A DNA stretch of 64,000 nucleotides from Lentzea flava (GCF_014648475.1 NZ_BMRE01000012.1:62001-126000), one strand, 5' to 3'. Positions 1 to 7,961 are shown, counted from the stretch's first letter. The notes: generated from the letters alone by a model not told the origin. Numbers and translations are program-made.

Positions 1-282
1 CTTTCCATGTCACGCGTGCGTGCCGTCGAGCACGGGCGGGCGGTGGTCGTGGCGGCCACCTCCGGGGTCAGCGCCATCGTCGAACCCGACGGTTCCGTCA
101 CTCGGAAGACTGGGCTCTTCGAGCCCGGTGCCCTGGTCGCGACACTGCCGCTGCGGTCACAGACTACGCTGGCCACTTGGCTAGGAGCCTGGCCCGAGTG
201 GGTGCTGACCGCTGCGGGCCTTGTGGCGTTGGCGCTGGGCTTCACACGACGACGGAAGGACTCGAATGGCGCAGCAGCCTGA
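1..282 (+). CDS. lnt: Apolipoprotein N-acyltransferase, C-terminal fragment
   Basis: The frame is open from the window edge, so only about the last 93 residues are visible. The segment [10 protein letters not shown] followed by [12 protein letters not shown] is typical of the end of the nitrilase-fold domain of Lnt, the membrane enzyme that adds the third acyl chain to lipoproteins. A hydrophobic helix (around [15 protein letters not shown]) and a basic tail (RRRKD) close the protein, as in the family. The last 17 bases overlap the start of the next gene, a polyprenol-phosphate mannose synthase. This lnt-ppm1 pairing is well known in actinobacteria, where the two can even be one polypeptide. 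The family call is firm; the start lies outside the window. Confidence 0.85.
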   Translation, partial: LSMSRVRAVEHGRAVVVAATSGVSAIVEPDGSVTRKTGLFEPGALVATLPLRSQTTLATWLGAWPEWVLTAAGLVALALGFTRRRKDSNGAAA

Positions 283-1033
283 CCAGGAACTCGGGCAGGT
301 GCTGGTGGTGATCCCGACCTACAACGAGCGGGACAACATCGGAAAGATCGTCAAGAGACTGCACACGGCACTGCCCGACGTGCACGTGCTGGTGGTCGAC
401 GACGGCAGCCCCGATGGCACCGGCCAGCTCGCCGACGAGATGGCGGCCGCCGACGAGCGCGTCCACGTGATGCACCGCACCGAGAAGGCCGGCCTGGGCG
501 CCGCGTACGTCGCGGGCTTCCAGTGGGCGCTGGAGCGCGACTACGGCGTCGTGTGCGAAATGGACGCCGACGGCTCGCACGCTCCGGAGCAGCTGCACCG
601 GCTCCTCGACGCGCTGCCGCAGGCCGACCTCGTGCTCGGCTCGCGCTGGGTGCCCGGCGGCGAGGTCGTGAACTGGCCGACGCAGCGCAAGCTGTTGTCG
701 CTGGGCGGCTCGCTGTACTCGCGGCTCGCGCTGGGCGCGAACATCCGCGACATGACGGGCGGCTACCGGGCGTTCCGCGCGGACACCCTGCGCAAGCTCA
801 ACCTCGCCTCGGTCGCCTCCGCCGGCTACTGCTTCCAGATCGACCTGCTGTGGCGGACGCTGGAGCTCGGCTTCCGCGTGCGCGAGGTGCCGATCACGTT
901 CCAGGAGCGCGAGTTCGGCGAGTCGAAGATGAGCGGCAACATCGTCCGCGAGGCGCTGATCCGCGTGACGAAGTGGGGCCTGCGCCGCCGCGGCACGCAG
1001 CTCAAGGAGCTCTTCTCCGGCAAGAAAAAGTAG
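266..1033 (+). CDS. ppm1: Polyprenol monophosphomannose synthase (GT2)
   Basis: This 255-residue cytoplasmic glycosyltransferase transfers mannose from GDP-mannose to polyprenol phosphate, supplying the donor for lipoglycan and protein mannosylation. The GT2 signature is clear: PTYNERDNI near residues 17-25, [10 protein letters not shown] at 43-52, the metal-binding DAD near 100-102, and the DPM-family motif MTGGYRAF later on. There is no C-terminal membrane segment, as in the separate catalytic subunit of actinobacteria. An ATG further upstream would add 15 residues read through the lnt frame; I prefer the ATG at 266 because GGAAGGA lies just before it. Its overlap with lnt indicates translational coupling. 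A strong hairpin follows the stop. Confidence 0.93.
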   Translation: MAQQPDQELGQVLVVIPTYNERDNIGKIVKRLHTALPDVHVLVVDDGSPDGTGQLADEMAAADERVHVMHRTEKAGLGAAYVAGFQWALERDYGVVCEMDADGSHAPEQLHRLLDALPQADLVLGSRWVPGGEVVNWPTQRKLLSLGGSLYSRLALGANIRDMTGGYRAFRADTLRKLNLASVASAGYCFQIDLLWRTLELGFRVREVPITFQEREFGESKMSGNIVREALIRVTKWGLRRRGTQLKELFSGKKK

Positions 1034-1042
1034 CACCGTCCA

Positions 1043-1073
1043 CCTCGGACCGTCCACATCGGGCGGTCCGAGG
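1043..1073 (+). terminator. Hairpin terminator after ppm1
   Basis: A perfect 10-bp stem (CCTCGGACCG at 1043-1052 with CGGTCCGAGG at 1064-1073) encloses an 11-base loop, ten bases after the ppm1 stop. There is no T-tract, which is common for actinobacterial terminators. It separates the lnt-ppm1 unit from the regulator gene downstream. Confidence 0.7.
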
Positions 1074-1167
1074 CGTGTTCTGGGGGTCCTCGCGTGGCTG
1101 ATGGGCGGTGATCCGCCGGCGTCGACGCCGCCGCACCCGTCACCGCGAACTGACTCCCACGCGCATA

Positions 1168-1180
1168 CGATTCAAAATCG
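1168..1180 (+). promoter_or_regulatory. Operator copy A upstream of the MerR-type regulator
   Basis: The 13-mer CGATTCAAAATCG is a dyad (CGATT-3-AATCG) lying 20 bases before the regulator start. Its exact reverse complement occurs once more at 1969-1981, in front of tspO. An AT-rich dyad in such GC-rich DNA, repeated at both ends of one regulator gene, is best read as that regulator's binding site. A possible promoter CTGACT (1150-1155), 17 bases, CAAAAT (1173-1178) would have its -10 inside the dyad, implying autorepression. The promoter assignment is tentative. Confidence 0.6.
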
Positions 1181-1199
1181 ATGCGGCGGAGGTGAACCT

Positions 1200-1988
1200 G
1201 TGGAGTGGAGTGCGGGCGCGGTCGCGCGGATGCTCGGCATCTCGCCCACGACCCTGCGCACGTGGGACCGGCGGTACGGTCTCGGGCCCAGCACGCGGCA
1301 CGAGGGCAAGCACCGCCGCTACAGCGAGGACGACGTCGAGCGCCTGAAGCGCATGGTCGAGCTGACCGGGTCCGGGGTCGCGCCCGCGTCGGCCGCCGCC
1401 TCGGTGATGCCGTCCGGTGACCTGGACTTCGAGGCCGCCGCCGACCTGCTCGACGCGGCACGGATGCGCAGGGTCGCCGTTGGGCTGATCGCACGCCACG
1501 GCGTCGTGCACACGTGGGACGCGGTGCTGATGCCGTTCCTGATCGCGCTCGGCGACCGGATCTCGTCGACCGCCTGCGGTGTCGAGGTCGAGCACGTCGC
1601 GAGCGGCAGCATCTCCGACGCGATGCGGGTGTCCGGCGTGGCGCTGGGGGAGCCGTCGGTGGTGCTGGCGTGCGCGCCGGACGAGCAGCACAGCCTGCCG
1701 TTGGACGTGCTGGCGGCCGCGCTCGCCGAGAAGGGGTGCGTGTCCCGCAACCTCGGGGCGCGCGTTCCCGCCGCCGCGCTGGTGAGTGCGGCGAATCGGC
1801 TGAAGCCGCGGGTCGTGTTCGTGTGGGCGCACGCCCAGGTGTATGCGCAGCAGGTGCCGCTGGCGGACCTCGGAGACGTTCCGGTGCTGGTCGGAGGGCC
1901 GGGGTGGGACGGAGTGCCGCTGCCGGAGGGCGTTGGGCGGGTGGCCACGCTGGGCTCTGCGGTTGAAACGATTTTGAATCGAATCTAG
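1200..1988 (+). CDS. MerR-family regulator with cobalamin-binding-like domain
   Basis: The protein has 262 residues. An N-terminal MerR winged helix covers roughly residues 1-70 (MLGISPTTLRTWDRRYGL and the HRRYSEDDVERL wing). The rest resembles the B12-binding half of CarH/LitR photoreceptor repressors: a helical part with EH at 131-132, then a Rossmann-like part with DEQHSLP at 161-167, where H164 aligns with the cobalt-ligating His of the ExHxxG motif. Two family residues differ: the Trp of the Wx9EH motif is Ile at 121, and the Gly after the ligand His is Pro at 167. B12 or light sensing is therefore uncertain. The GTG start at 1200 is chosen because GGAGGTGA precedes it closely; earlier in-frame starts lack similarity. 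The gene is flanked by the two operator copies and probably controls itself and tspO. Confidence 0.8.
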   Translation: MEWSAGAVARMLGISPTTLRTWDRRYGLGPSTRHEGKHRRYSEDDVERLKRMVELTGSGVAPASAAASVMPSGDLDFEAAADLLDAARMRRVAVGLIARHGVVHTWDAVLMPFLIALGDRISSTACGVEVEHVASGSISDAMRVSGVALGEPSVVLACAPDEQHSLPLDVLAAALAEKGCVSRNLGARVPAAALVSAANRLKPRVVFVWAHAQVYAQQVPLADLGDVPVLVGGPGWDGVPLPEGVGRVATLGSAVETILNRI

Positions 1989-1991
1989 ACT
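1963..1991 (+). promoter_or_regulatory. tspO promoter with operator copy B in its spacer
   Basis: TTGAAA at 1963-1968 and TAGACT at 1986-1991 are separated by 17 bases, a good housekeeping promoter. The spacer contains CGATTTTGAATCG (1969-1981), the exact reverse complement of operator A. The promoter lies inside the 3' end of the regulator gene, and the -10 overlaps its TAG stop. A repressor bound there would block tspO transcription. Confidence 0.6.
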
Positions 1992-2068
1992 CTCTGGCAT
2001 GACCACGGGGGCTTGCTCTCCCGCGGGGTGTTCGCCGTCATCCCTGCCCTGCCTGTCGGGAGTTCCTC

Positions 2069-2545
2069 ATGACCGCCCTGCCGTTGCGCCACCACCCCGT
2101 GCGGGTGCTCCTCGTGTTCCTCGCGGCGGTCGTCGTGACCGCCGTCGCCGGGTCGTTGTTCTCGGTGTCGGCGGGTGCCGAGTACCTGGCGCTGCGGCGG
2201 CCGTCGTGGGCACCGCCCTCCTGGCTGTTCGGTCCTGTGTGGACGGTGCTGTACGGGTTGATCGCGGTGTCCGGCTGGCTGGCGTGGCGGCACGGCGCCA
2301 GGCGGGGCGAGCTGACGTTGTTCGGTGTGCAGCTCGTGCTGAACGCGGCGTGGACGCCGTTGTTCTTCGGCCTGCGCTGGTACGGGATCGCGTTCGCCGA
2401 GATCGTGGTGCTGTGGCTCGCGATCGTCGCGCTGGTCGTCGTGTTCTGGTGGCGCAGCAGGGCCGCCGCGCTGCTCCTGGTGCCCTACCTGGCGTGGGTG
2501 AGCTTCGCGGCGGCCCTCAACGTCTCGATCGCCACGCTCAATTGA
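2069..2545 (+). CDS. tspO: TspO/MBR-family membrane protein
   Basis: This 158-residue protein has five predicted membrane helices and the TspO signatures: PSWAPPSWLFGPVWTVLYG near residues 43-61 and LNAAWTPLFF near 90-100. TspO proteins bind porphyrins and are linked to tetrapyrrole, carotenoid and oxidative or light stress responses. The ATG at 2069 follows GGGAG at a normal distance. An ATG at 1999 opens a different frame with no family similarity. The gene directly follows a CarH/LitR-like regulator and shares its operator, so light- or tetrapyrrole-linked regulation is a reasonable inference. It overlaps the convergent DUF4383 gene by eight bases. Confidence 0.9.
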   Translation: MTALPLRHHPVRVLLVFLAAVVVTAVAGSLFSVSAGAEYLALRRPSWAPPSWLFGPVWTVLYGLIAVSGWLAWRHGARRGELTLFGVQLVLNAAWTPLFFGLRWYGIAFAEIVVLWLAIVALVVVFWWRSRAAALLLVPYLAWVSFAAALNVSIATLN

Positions 2546-2966
2546 CGGGCGAGTCGCTGCGGGCGCGTTCGGCCGCCGTCACCGCGATGCCGAGCAGGAT
2601 CATCCCGGCGCCGAGGCCCAGGTGCAGCCAGTTGTCGGCGGTGTTGATCGGCAGGAAGTTCGCGCGGGTGTGCTCGCCGATCGCCGAGCCCCACACCCAC
2701 AGCAGCACGTAGAGGCCGCCGCCCGCCATCAGGAACAGCCGCGCCGTGCCGGGGAGTTTCGCCGACAGCAGGCCGAGGACGCCGAACAGCAGGTGCACGA
2801 GGTTGTGCAGGACGGAGACCGCGAAGAGGCCGAGGAGAAGGGCTCCGGAGTGGCCGGCGAAGGCCAGCTCGTCGTAGTGCTTGGTGATGCCGGGAACGAA
2901 CCCGAGCACCCCGACGAGCAGGAACGCCGCGCCGACCGCTGCCGCAGCCCGTTTCACTGGTTGCAT
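2538..2966 (-). CDS. DUF4383 family membrane protein
   Basis: This 142-residue integral membrane protein has four hydrophobic segments and the DUF4383 pattern (HNLVHLLFGVLGL near residues 53-65, and NTADNWLHLGLGAGM near the C terminus). The family has no assigned function; members are common in actinobacteria and often linked to stress regulons. It begins nine bases after the small monooxygenase-like gene, so the two form an operon. Confidence 0.85.
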   Translation of the reverse strand: MQPVKRAAAAVGAAFLLVGVLGFVPGITKHYDELAFAGHSGALLLGLFAVSVLHNLVHLLFGVLGLLSAKLPGTARLFLMAGGGLYVLLWVWGSAIGEHTRANFLPINTADNWLHLGLGAGMILLGIAVTAAERARSDSPVN

Positions 2967-2975
2967 GCCGGGCGG

Positions 2976-3257
2976 TTACCCCGCGGTGGCCGGGATGAAC
3001 TCCCTGAGCACCTCCATGCCGGTGACCGCGGGCGCGCCGGACGGCTCGGGGCCGAGGACGCGGGCGAGGATCGGGCCGAGCACCTCGCGGAAGAAGCGGT
3101 CGGCGTGTTCCTTGGTCTCCCACACGGCGATGATCCGGAACTCGCCGTCGGCCTGGCAGGCGTACCGGGCGCGCAGGCCGTCGGGGGCGCTCACACCCAT
3201 CACCTTGTCGAGGTGGTCGAGGGACTTGGTGGGCGGGGTCGCGATGGTGAGCCACAT
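2976..3257 (-). CDS. Small antibiotic-biosynthesis-monooxygenase-like protein
   Basis: This 93-residue protein looks like a dimeric alpha-beta (ferredoxin-like) fold: an initial MWLTIATP strand, a central EFRIIAVWETKEHADRFF segment typical of ABM or EthD-like proteins, and VTGMEVLREF at the end. A longer reading from 3347 would run through non-similar sequence; the ATG at 3257 has AGGAGG at ideal spacing and is preferred. It is first in an operon with the DUF4383 gene. Substrate is unknown, and I see no catalytic residues that would fix a reaction. Confidence 0.7.
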   Translation of the reverse strand: MWLTIATPPTKSLDHLDKVMGVSAPDGLRARYACQADGEFRIIAVWETKEHADRFFREVLGPILARVLGPEPSGAPAVTGMEVLREFIPATAG

Positions 3258-3307
3258 GGTGTTCCTCCTGAGGTCGTGTGACCACGAACCTAGGAAGTTC
3301 GCGCTGC

Positions 3308-5878
3308 TCAGCCATCCGCCGGAGTACTCGGCCGGGTACTCATCCACGCCGCGATCTGGCTGCGCGTGCTGAAGCCGAGCTTGGTGAGGATGTGCTGCAC
3401 GTGGTTCTGCGCGGTGCGTTCGGAGATCACGAGCCGGTGTGCGATCTGGCGGTTGGTGAGGCCCTCGGCGACCAGGCGCGCGACCTCGTGCTCGCGGCTG
3501 CTCAGCTCCGTCGTCGTGAAGGCGGTCATGCCGAGGTCGCGGATGGCGCGGTCGGCGGCGCGCTGCACGGCGTCGGCGTCCTTGCCCAGCGCGCGCAACG
3601 CGGCGGCGAGGTGCCAGCGGGCCTCCGCGGCGAACGCCGGAGCGCCCGCCCTCGCCGCCTCGTCGACGGCGCTGGCGAGATCGGCCGCCGCTTCCGCCGG
3701 GCGGCCCAGCGCGAGGTACCCGCGGCCGAGCGCGAGCGACACCGGGCCCATGTAGGCGACGCCGTTGCCGGCCGCGTGCTCACCCCGGAACGCCTCCAGG
3801 CGCGGCAGGACCTCGGCGAGGTCGTCGAGCAGGCCGAGCCCTGACGTGACGAGCACGGCGTCGACCAGGCCGGGCACCACGAAGAACGCGGGCAGGTCCC
3901 ACTCGGTGATCGGGCCGGCGCGGCGGTACCACTCGGCTGCCTCGTCCCGGAAACCCGCGCACAGCAACAGGTAGGCGCGCGTCACCTTCGACATCAGGTG
4001 GAAGCGCGGCGGCGGGTTGTGGAAGTGGCGGGCGAGCGCCAGACCGTCCGCGGAGACGCCGAGATGGCACGCCAGCCCGCACTGCAACGCGAAGTACGCG
4101 CCGGAAGCCGGTTCGGGTTCGATCACCCGCATCCGGTCGTAGGCCCGCCGCCCGACCTCCTGGGCCTCGGCGAACCGGCCCTGCGCCTGGGCGAGACAGG
4201 CCGTCACGACCTCCAGGTGCCACAGCGGCACCTGGCCGCCGACCCGATCGCAGGCCAGCGCCAGCGCGGGCAGTTCTTCCTGCGCGGCAGCGAGTTCGCC
4301 GCTCTCGATCAACGCGTGGATCCGCCACAGCGAGCCCCACATCGCCCCGCGCGGGCTGCGGGTGCGGTGGGCCAGGCCGATCATCTCGGTGGCGAGCCCG
4401 AGCCGTTCCGCGCGGCCGGCCGGACCGGGGCAGGCCTCCTGCCGGGCGTGCAGGGCCTCGGCGAGCGCGCGGTCGTCGCCGCTGCCGCGCGCGAGGTCGA
4501 GCGCCTCCCGGCTGAGCTCGTCGAGACGGTGTTGTTCGCCGCGGTAGAACGCGAGGTGGCTGCGCTGGGCGAGCAGCCGGGCGCGGGTGGCGGGACTGAC
4601 CTCGTGGCGGAGTGCGTTGTCGCACAACGGGGTCGCCACCGCGTTCACCCCTGATCCGGGTGCGGCCTCCAGCACCAGGGCCGCCTCGGCGATCTGTTCC
4701 GGTGTCGTCGCCAGTTCGGCCGCGCGCTGGGCCGCCTGCACGCACCCCGCGAGATCGCCGGCGAAGTAGGCCGCCCTGCCCAGTGCGACCTGGACCTCGC
4801 AGGTGTCCTCTATGGACGCCGCCATGCGGTAGAGACGCACGCCTTCCTCGTAGGCCAGGCGCCGCACCGCGTCCTCGGCAGCGCGGATCGTCCACGCCCG
4901 CGCCTCTTCCGTTGCGCCGCAAGCGATCCAGTGCCGGGCAACGTCGGCGTAGCGCGTGCTGCCCGTCATCGCCTCGGCGATCCGCCGGTGGATCGTGCGG
5001 CGCTCGGCCGTGGTCAGCGAGGCCTCGACGGCGTCACGGGTCAGCGCGTGCACGAACCGGTGGCCGGTGGCGTCGATCAGCGTCGTCGCCTCGTCCAGCA
5101 CGTCGAGGGGCTGACCGGACGCCGCGGCCGCGAGGTCGACGTCGAAGTCGCGGCCGATCAGCGCGGCGGTCTTGATCAGCTCCCGCGCCGGTGGGCTCAG
5201 CCGGTCGAGCCGCGCGGTCACGATGTCGCGGACGCTGCGGGGCGGCTGGTCCGGCCGCCACGTGCCGTCCTCGACCGCGCGGGCGATCTCCGTGACGAAA
5301 AGGGGATTTCCACTCGTCAACGACATCACCTCGGCCGCGCGTCCGGCTCCGACGAGCTCGGCCACCTCGTCGGTGGACAGGCCGTGCAGGTCGATGCGGA
5401 CCGCCGAGCGCATGAGGTCCGCGACGGCGGGGCACGGGTCGCGGAACGTCGCGAAGATCAGCACGGAGCGCAGCTGGGTGGCGAGGTGGGCGAGGACCAG
5501 CAACGAGGCCTGGTCGGCCCAGTGGACGTCCTCGACGACGATCACCAGGCCGTCGCGGTCGAGCGCGGTCGCGATCGCGTCGAACACCCGGAACCGGTCC
5601 TGCGGCACCTCGGCGTCGTGCGCCAGCACGGCATCGGGGTCGGCGCCGGTCGCCTTCAGGACCTGCCGCCACGGCCAGAACGCCGGTGCGCCCTCGGTTT
5701 CGACGCAGTGCCCCCACACGACCTCACGGCCCAGCGCTAGCGCGTGCCCGGCCAGCTCCTGGGCCAGCCTGGTCTTGCCGATGCCGGGCTCGCCGCCGCA
5801 CAGCACCAGCCCGCCGGTCTCCGCCTCCAGCCGCGCACGCACCAGCGCGAGTTCCCGGCCGCGTCCCACCACCTTCAC
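3308..5878 (-). CDS. LuxR-family regulator with AAA ATPase domain (LAL type)
   Basis: This large signal-transduction regulator has about 856 residues. An N-terminal STAND-type ATPase carries Walker A GEPGIGKTRL (near residues 28-37) and Walker B VIVVEDVHWAD. A long helical TPR-like middle follows. The C terminus is a LuxR winged helix with LSSREHEVARLVAEGLTNRQIA. LAL regulators usually activate metabolic or antibiotic gene clusters; no such cluster lies beside this gene, so its targets are unknown. The frame stays open far upstream to 6811, but that extension reads through the tRNA and a shadow of the LysM gene. I chose the GTG at 5878, just before VVGRGREL where homology to the family begins. 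GTGs at 5872 and 5869 are alternatives. Confidence 0.85.
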   Translation of the reverse strand: MKVVGRGRELALVRARLEAETGGLVLCGGEPGIGKTRLAQELAGHALALGREVVWGHCVETEGAPAFWPWRQVLKATGADPDAVLAHDAEVPQDRFRVFDAIATALDRDGLVIVVEDVHWADQASLLVLAHLATQLRSVLIFATFRDPCPAVADLMRSAVRIDLHGLSTDEVAELVGAGRAAEVMSLTSGNPLFVTEIARAVEDGTWRPDQPPRSVRDIVTARLDRLSPPARELIKTAALIGRDFDVDLAAAASGQPLDVLDEATTLIDATGHRFVHALTRDAVEASLTTAERRTIHRRIAEAMTGSTRYADVARHWIACGATEEARAWTIRAAEDAVRRLAYEEGVRLYRMAASIEDTCEVQVALGRAAYFAGDLAGCVQAAQRAAELATTPEQIAEAALVLEAAPGSGVNAVATPLCDNALRHEVSPATRARLLAQRSHLAFYRGEQHRLDELSREALDLARGSGDDRALAEALHARQEACPGPAGRAERLGLATEMIGLAHRTRSPRGAMWGSLWRIHALIESGELAAAQEELPALALACDRVGGQVPLWHLEVVTACLAQAQGRFAEAQEVGRRAYDRMRVIEPEPASGAYFALQCGLACHLGVSADGLALARHFHNPPPRFHLMSKVTRAYLLLCAGFRDEAAEWYRRAGPITEWDLPAFFVVPGLVDAVLVTSGLGLLDDLAEVLPRLEAFRGEHAAGNGVAYMGPVSLALGRGYLALGRPAEAAADLASAVDEAARAGAPAFAAEARWHLAAALRALGKDADAVQRAADRAIRDLGMTAFTTTELSSREHEVARLVAEGLTNRQIAHRLVISERTAQNHVQHILTKLGFSTRSQIAAWMSTRPSTPADG

Positions 5879-5999
5879 GTCCTCGATATCGCGCCCGAGC
5901 GGAAAGGTGTTTCGGAAAATCGGTTGAGTGGTCTCACCGGCGACGTCATGATATTGGTGTCTGCGCAGCTCAGAGGCGTAGGAAATGCATTTGCACAAT

Positions 6000-6082
6000 G
6001 GTGGAGATGGGGCTGTGGAGCCCCGCCCGTCTGTAAAACGGGAGCTCCGGCAAAGGCGGTTCGACTCCGTCCTCCACCACCA
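6000..6082 (+). tRNA. Noncanonical tRNA, anticodon GTA (tRNA-Tyr-like)
   Basis: A full cloverleaf is visible. The acceptor stem is GGTGGAG (6000-6006) with CTCCACC (6072-6078), then A and an encoded CCA. The anticodon arm is CCCGT-CTGTAAA-ACGGG, giving anticodon GTA at 6033-6035. The T arm is GGCGG-TTCGACT-CCGTC. It differs from a normal bacterial tRNA-Tyr: the D arm can form a 6-bp stem with a 4-base loop (GGGGCT-GTGG-AGCCCC, 6009-6024), as in tRNA-Sec, position 8 is A not T, and the region between anticodon and T arms is only 12 bases with no clear long variable stem. The encoded CCA and intact stems argue for a real gene. Tyrosine identity is inferred from the anticodon only. Confidence 0.7.
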
Positions 6083-6084
6083 CG

Positions 6085-6115
6085 CGTTGCGCCACCGGGG
6101 TGACCCCGGGCAACG
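6085..6115 (+). terminator. Hairpin after the tRNA
   Basis: An interrupted stem (CGTTG at 6085-6089 with CAACG at 6111-6115, and CCGGGG at 6095-6100 with CCCCGG at 6104-6109 around a TGA loop) begins three bases after the encoded CCA. It probably terminates or protects the tRNA transcript. There is no T-tract. Confidence 0.5.
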
Positions 6116-6163
6116 ACCACCTTCCTCCTCACGACTTACCAAGGGAAGGAAGGGGGAACAACG

Positions 6164-6655
6164 ATGTCGATCGATGTTCAGCAGCCGCGGGCCCTCGGCC
6201 TCGTCGGCAGTCACGTCCAGATCGCCGGCACCGCGGGCGGGGCGTTCGAGGCGCAGTTCAACTACCGGATCCACGAGGGACACGACGAGGTCACCGGCGG
6301 GTTCATGGCCGGCGACGGGACCGGCGGCCACGGCCAGTTCCAGGTGAACGTGGACGTGTCGGGCGCGTCGTTCGCGCTCGACCGGCTCTTCGTCGAGGTG
6401 TTCTGGATCTCGCCCAAGGACGGCGCGGAGCTCGACAAGGTCATCGTGCCCGTCGTGTACGGGCCGCGGATCGTGCCGGGCTACCGCGTCTACCAGGAGT
6501 ACACGATCAAACCCGGCGACACCCTGTGGGCGATCGCCACGCACTTCTACGGCGCCGGCAACCTCTACACGCGACTGGTGCGGGCCAACCCGCACGTCAT
6601 CACGGACCCGAACGTGATCCACCCCGGGGATGTGATCCGAGTTCCGCAATCCTGA
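6164..6655 (+). CDS. LysM domain protein with Gmad2 immunoglobulin-like domain
   Basis: This 163-residue protein has an N-terminal beta-rich domain (about 12-100) resembling Gmad2 of spore-germination proteins. A C-terminal LysM module follows (YTIKPGDTLWAIATHFYG near 112-129, then NPHVITDPNVIHPGDVIRVP). LysM modules bind GlcNAc-containing glycans such as peptidoglycan. No signal peptide or membrane anchor is visible, so either export is non-classical or the protein acts inside. A purine-rich ribosome site (GGAAGGAAGGGGGAA) precedes the ATG. The MFS gene starts five bases after its stop. Confidence 0.8.
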   Translation: MSIDVQQPRALGLVGSHVQIAGTAGGAFEAQFNYRIHEGHDEVTGGFMAGDGTGGHGQFQVNVDVSGASFALDRLFVEVFWISPKDGAELDKVIVPVVYGPRIVPGYRVYQEYTIKPGDTLWAIATHFYGAGNLYTRLVRANPHVITDPNVIHPGDVIRVPQS

Positions 6656-6659
6656 TCGG

Positions 6660-7883
6660 TTGACGCTGTGGACCGATCGCGAGTTCGGGAAGCTCTGGCT
6701 CTCCAGGGTCATCTCGACCACCGGATCCGCGGTGTCGGGCGTCGCGCTGCCCGTCCTCATGTACTCGCTCACCGGCAGCGCCGTGCACACGGCAGCGCTC
6801 GCGGCCCTCACCGCCGCGCCCTACCTCGTGTTCGGGTTGGTCGCGGGCGCGCTCGTCGACCGCATGCACCGGCGCACGGTCATGGTCGTCACGGACGCCA
6901 TCAGCGCCGGGCTGCTCGCGAGCGTTCCCGTGGCGGCCGCCCTCGACACCCTGACGCCACAGCACCTGCTGCTGGTCGCGGCGGGGGTGGCGAGTGTCGG
7001 CGTGTGGTTCGACGCGGCCAGTTTCGGTGCCGTGCCCGCGCTGGTCGGCTGCCGGAACCTGGTCCGGGCCAACAGCGCGATCTGGAGTGCCGCCACCGCG
7101 GTGCACATCGTGGCGCCGTCGGCAGCCGGTGTGCTGATCGCCGTCATCGGGCCCGCGGGCACCATGGCGCTCGACGCGATGAGCTTCGCCGTTTCCGCCG
7201 TGCTCGTCCGGATGATCCTGCGGCCGCTCAACCAGGTGAGAGAACCGCGCATCTCGCTCAAGGCGGACATCAGGGAAGGACTCGAGTTCCTGTGGAGGGA
7301 ACCCACAGTCCGGCTCTTCACCGCCTTGGGTGTCGGTCAAGCGATCGCGGGTGGGGCCGTGTCCGGGCTTATCGTCGTCTACGCCTTCAGGGTGTTCGAC
7401 GTGCCGGAGCACGACCCGAGGGTCGGGATGCTGTTCAGCGCCCTGGCCGCGGGGTCGTTCGCCGCGATCGTCGTGATGCCCAGGATCAGTGACGCCTGCG
7501 AACCCCGGCACGTCACCACGATCGGGCTTTCCGCCGGGGTCGGTGTCATGGGCTTGCTGGTGGGGGTGGATCAGTGGTGGCTCGCGGTCGTCAGCACTGC
7601 GTTGTGGGGACTGACTTCGACGATCGTGATCGTCAACGGGCTGACGGTGCGCCAGCTCGCGACCCCTGACCACCTACAGGGCAGGGTCAACGTGGTGGGG
7701 CGCACGGTGACCTTCGGAGTGGGGCAGCCCCTGGGTGCGCTGGCCGGTGGAGCGGTGGCCGACCTGGTGTCGGTGAAGGCCGCTCTGGTGATCACGGCGC
7801 TACCGCTCGTGTTCGCCGCCGGGTTCGGGTGGTCGAAGGTGAGGCAGCGGCCGGGTCGTGAGCTGGGACACGGGCTCAAGTGA
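6660..7883 (+). CDS. MFS transporter (exporter type)
   Basis: This is a 407-residue transporter with twelve predicted membrane helices. The N-terminal DREFGKLWLSRVIS and the loop LVDRMHRRTVMVVTD (about residues 67-81) are typical of the drug/siderophore exporter branch of the major facilitator superfamily. The substrate cannot be told from sequence. The TTG at 6660 is the only start that keeps the first helix complete; it lacks a clear ribosome site and lies five bases behind the LysM stop, so translation is probably coupled. Confidence 0.82.
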   Translation: MTLWTDREFGKLWLSRVISTTGSAVSGVALPVLMYSLTGSAVHTAALAALTAAPYLVFGLVAGALVDRMHRRTVMVVTDAISAGLLASVPVAAALDTLTPQHLLLVAAGVASVGVWFDAASFGAVPALVGCRNLVRANSAIWSAATAVHIVAPSAAGVLIAVIGPAGTMALDAMSFAVSAVLVRMILRPLNQVREPRISLKADIREGLEFLWREPTVRLFTALGVGQAIAGGAVSGLIVVYAFRVFDVPEHDPRVGMLFSALAAGSFAAIVVMPRISDACEPRHVTTIGLSAGVGVMGLLVGVDQWWLAVVSTALWGLTSTIVIVNGLTVRQLATPDHLQGRVNVVGRTVTFGVGQPLGALAGGAVADLVSVKAALVITALPLVFAAGFGWSKVRQRPGRELGHGLK

Positions 7884-7961
7884 TCCTGTGCCCGAGGACC
7901 TGGTGGCTTGTTGGTTTCATACAAAGCACGCTGCCCAACTCGCTTCGATCTAGCGGTTTTC

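Noticed and set aside
3285..3301. CGAAC/GTTCG inverted repeat before the small monooxygenase gene
   Set aside because: Only five bases per arm with a 7-base gap; expected by chance in this composition.
6000..6082. tRNA-Thr with anticodon TGT
   Set aside because: The loop CTGTAAA must have T at position 33, which makes GTA the anticodon; TGT would need a shifted, unpaired stem.
5879..6811. N-terminal extension of the LuxR (LAL) gene
   Set aside because: The extension crosses the tRNA and runs antisense to the LysM gene; similarity begins only near 5875.
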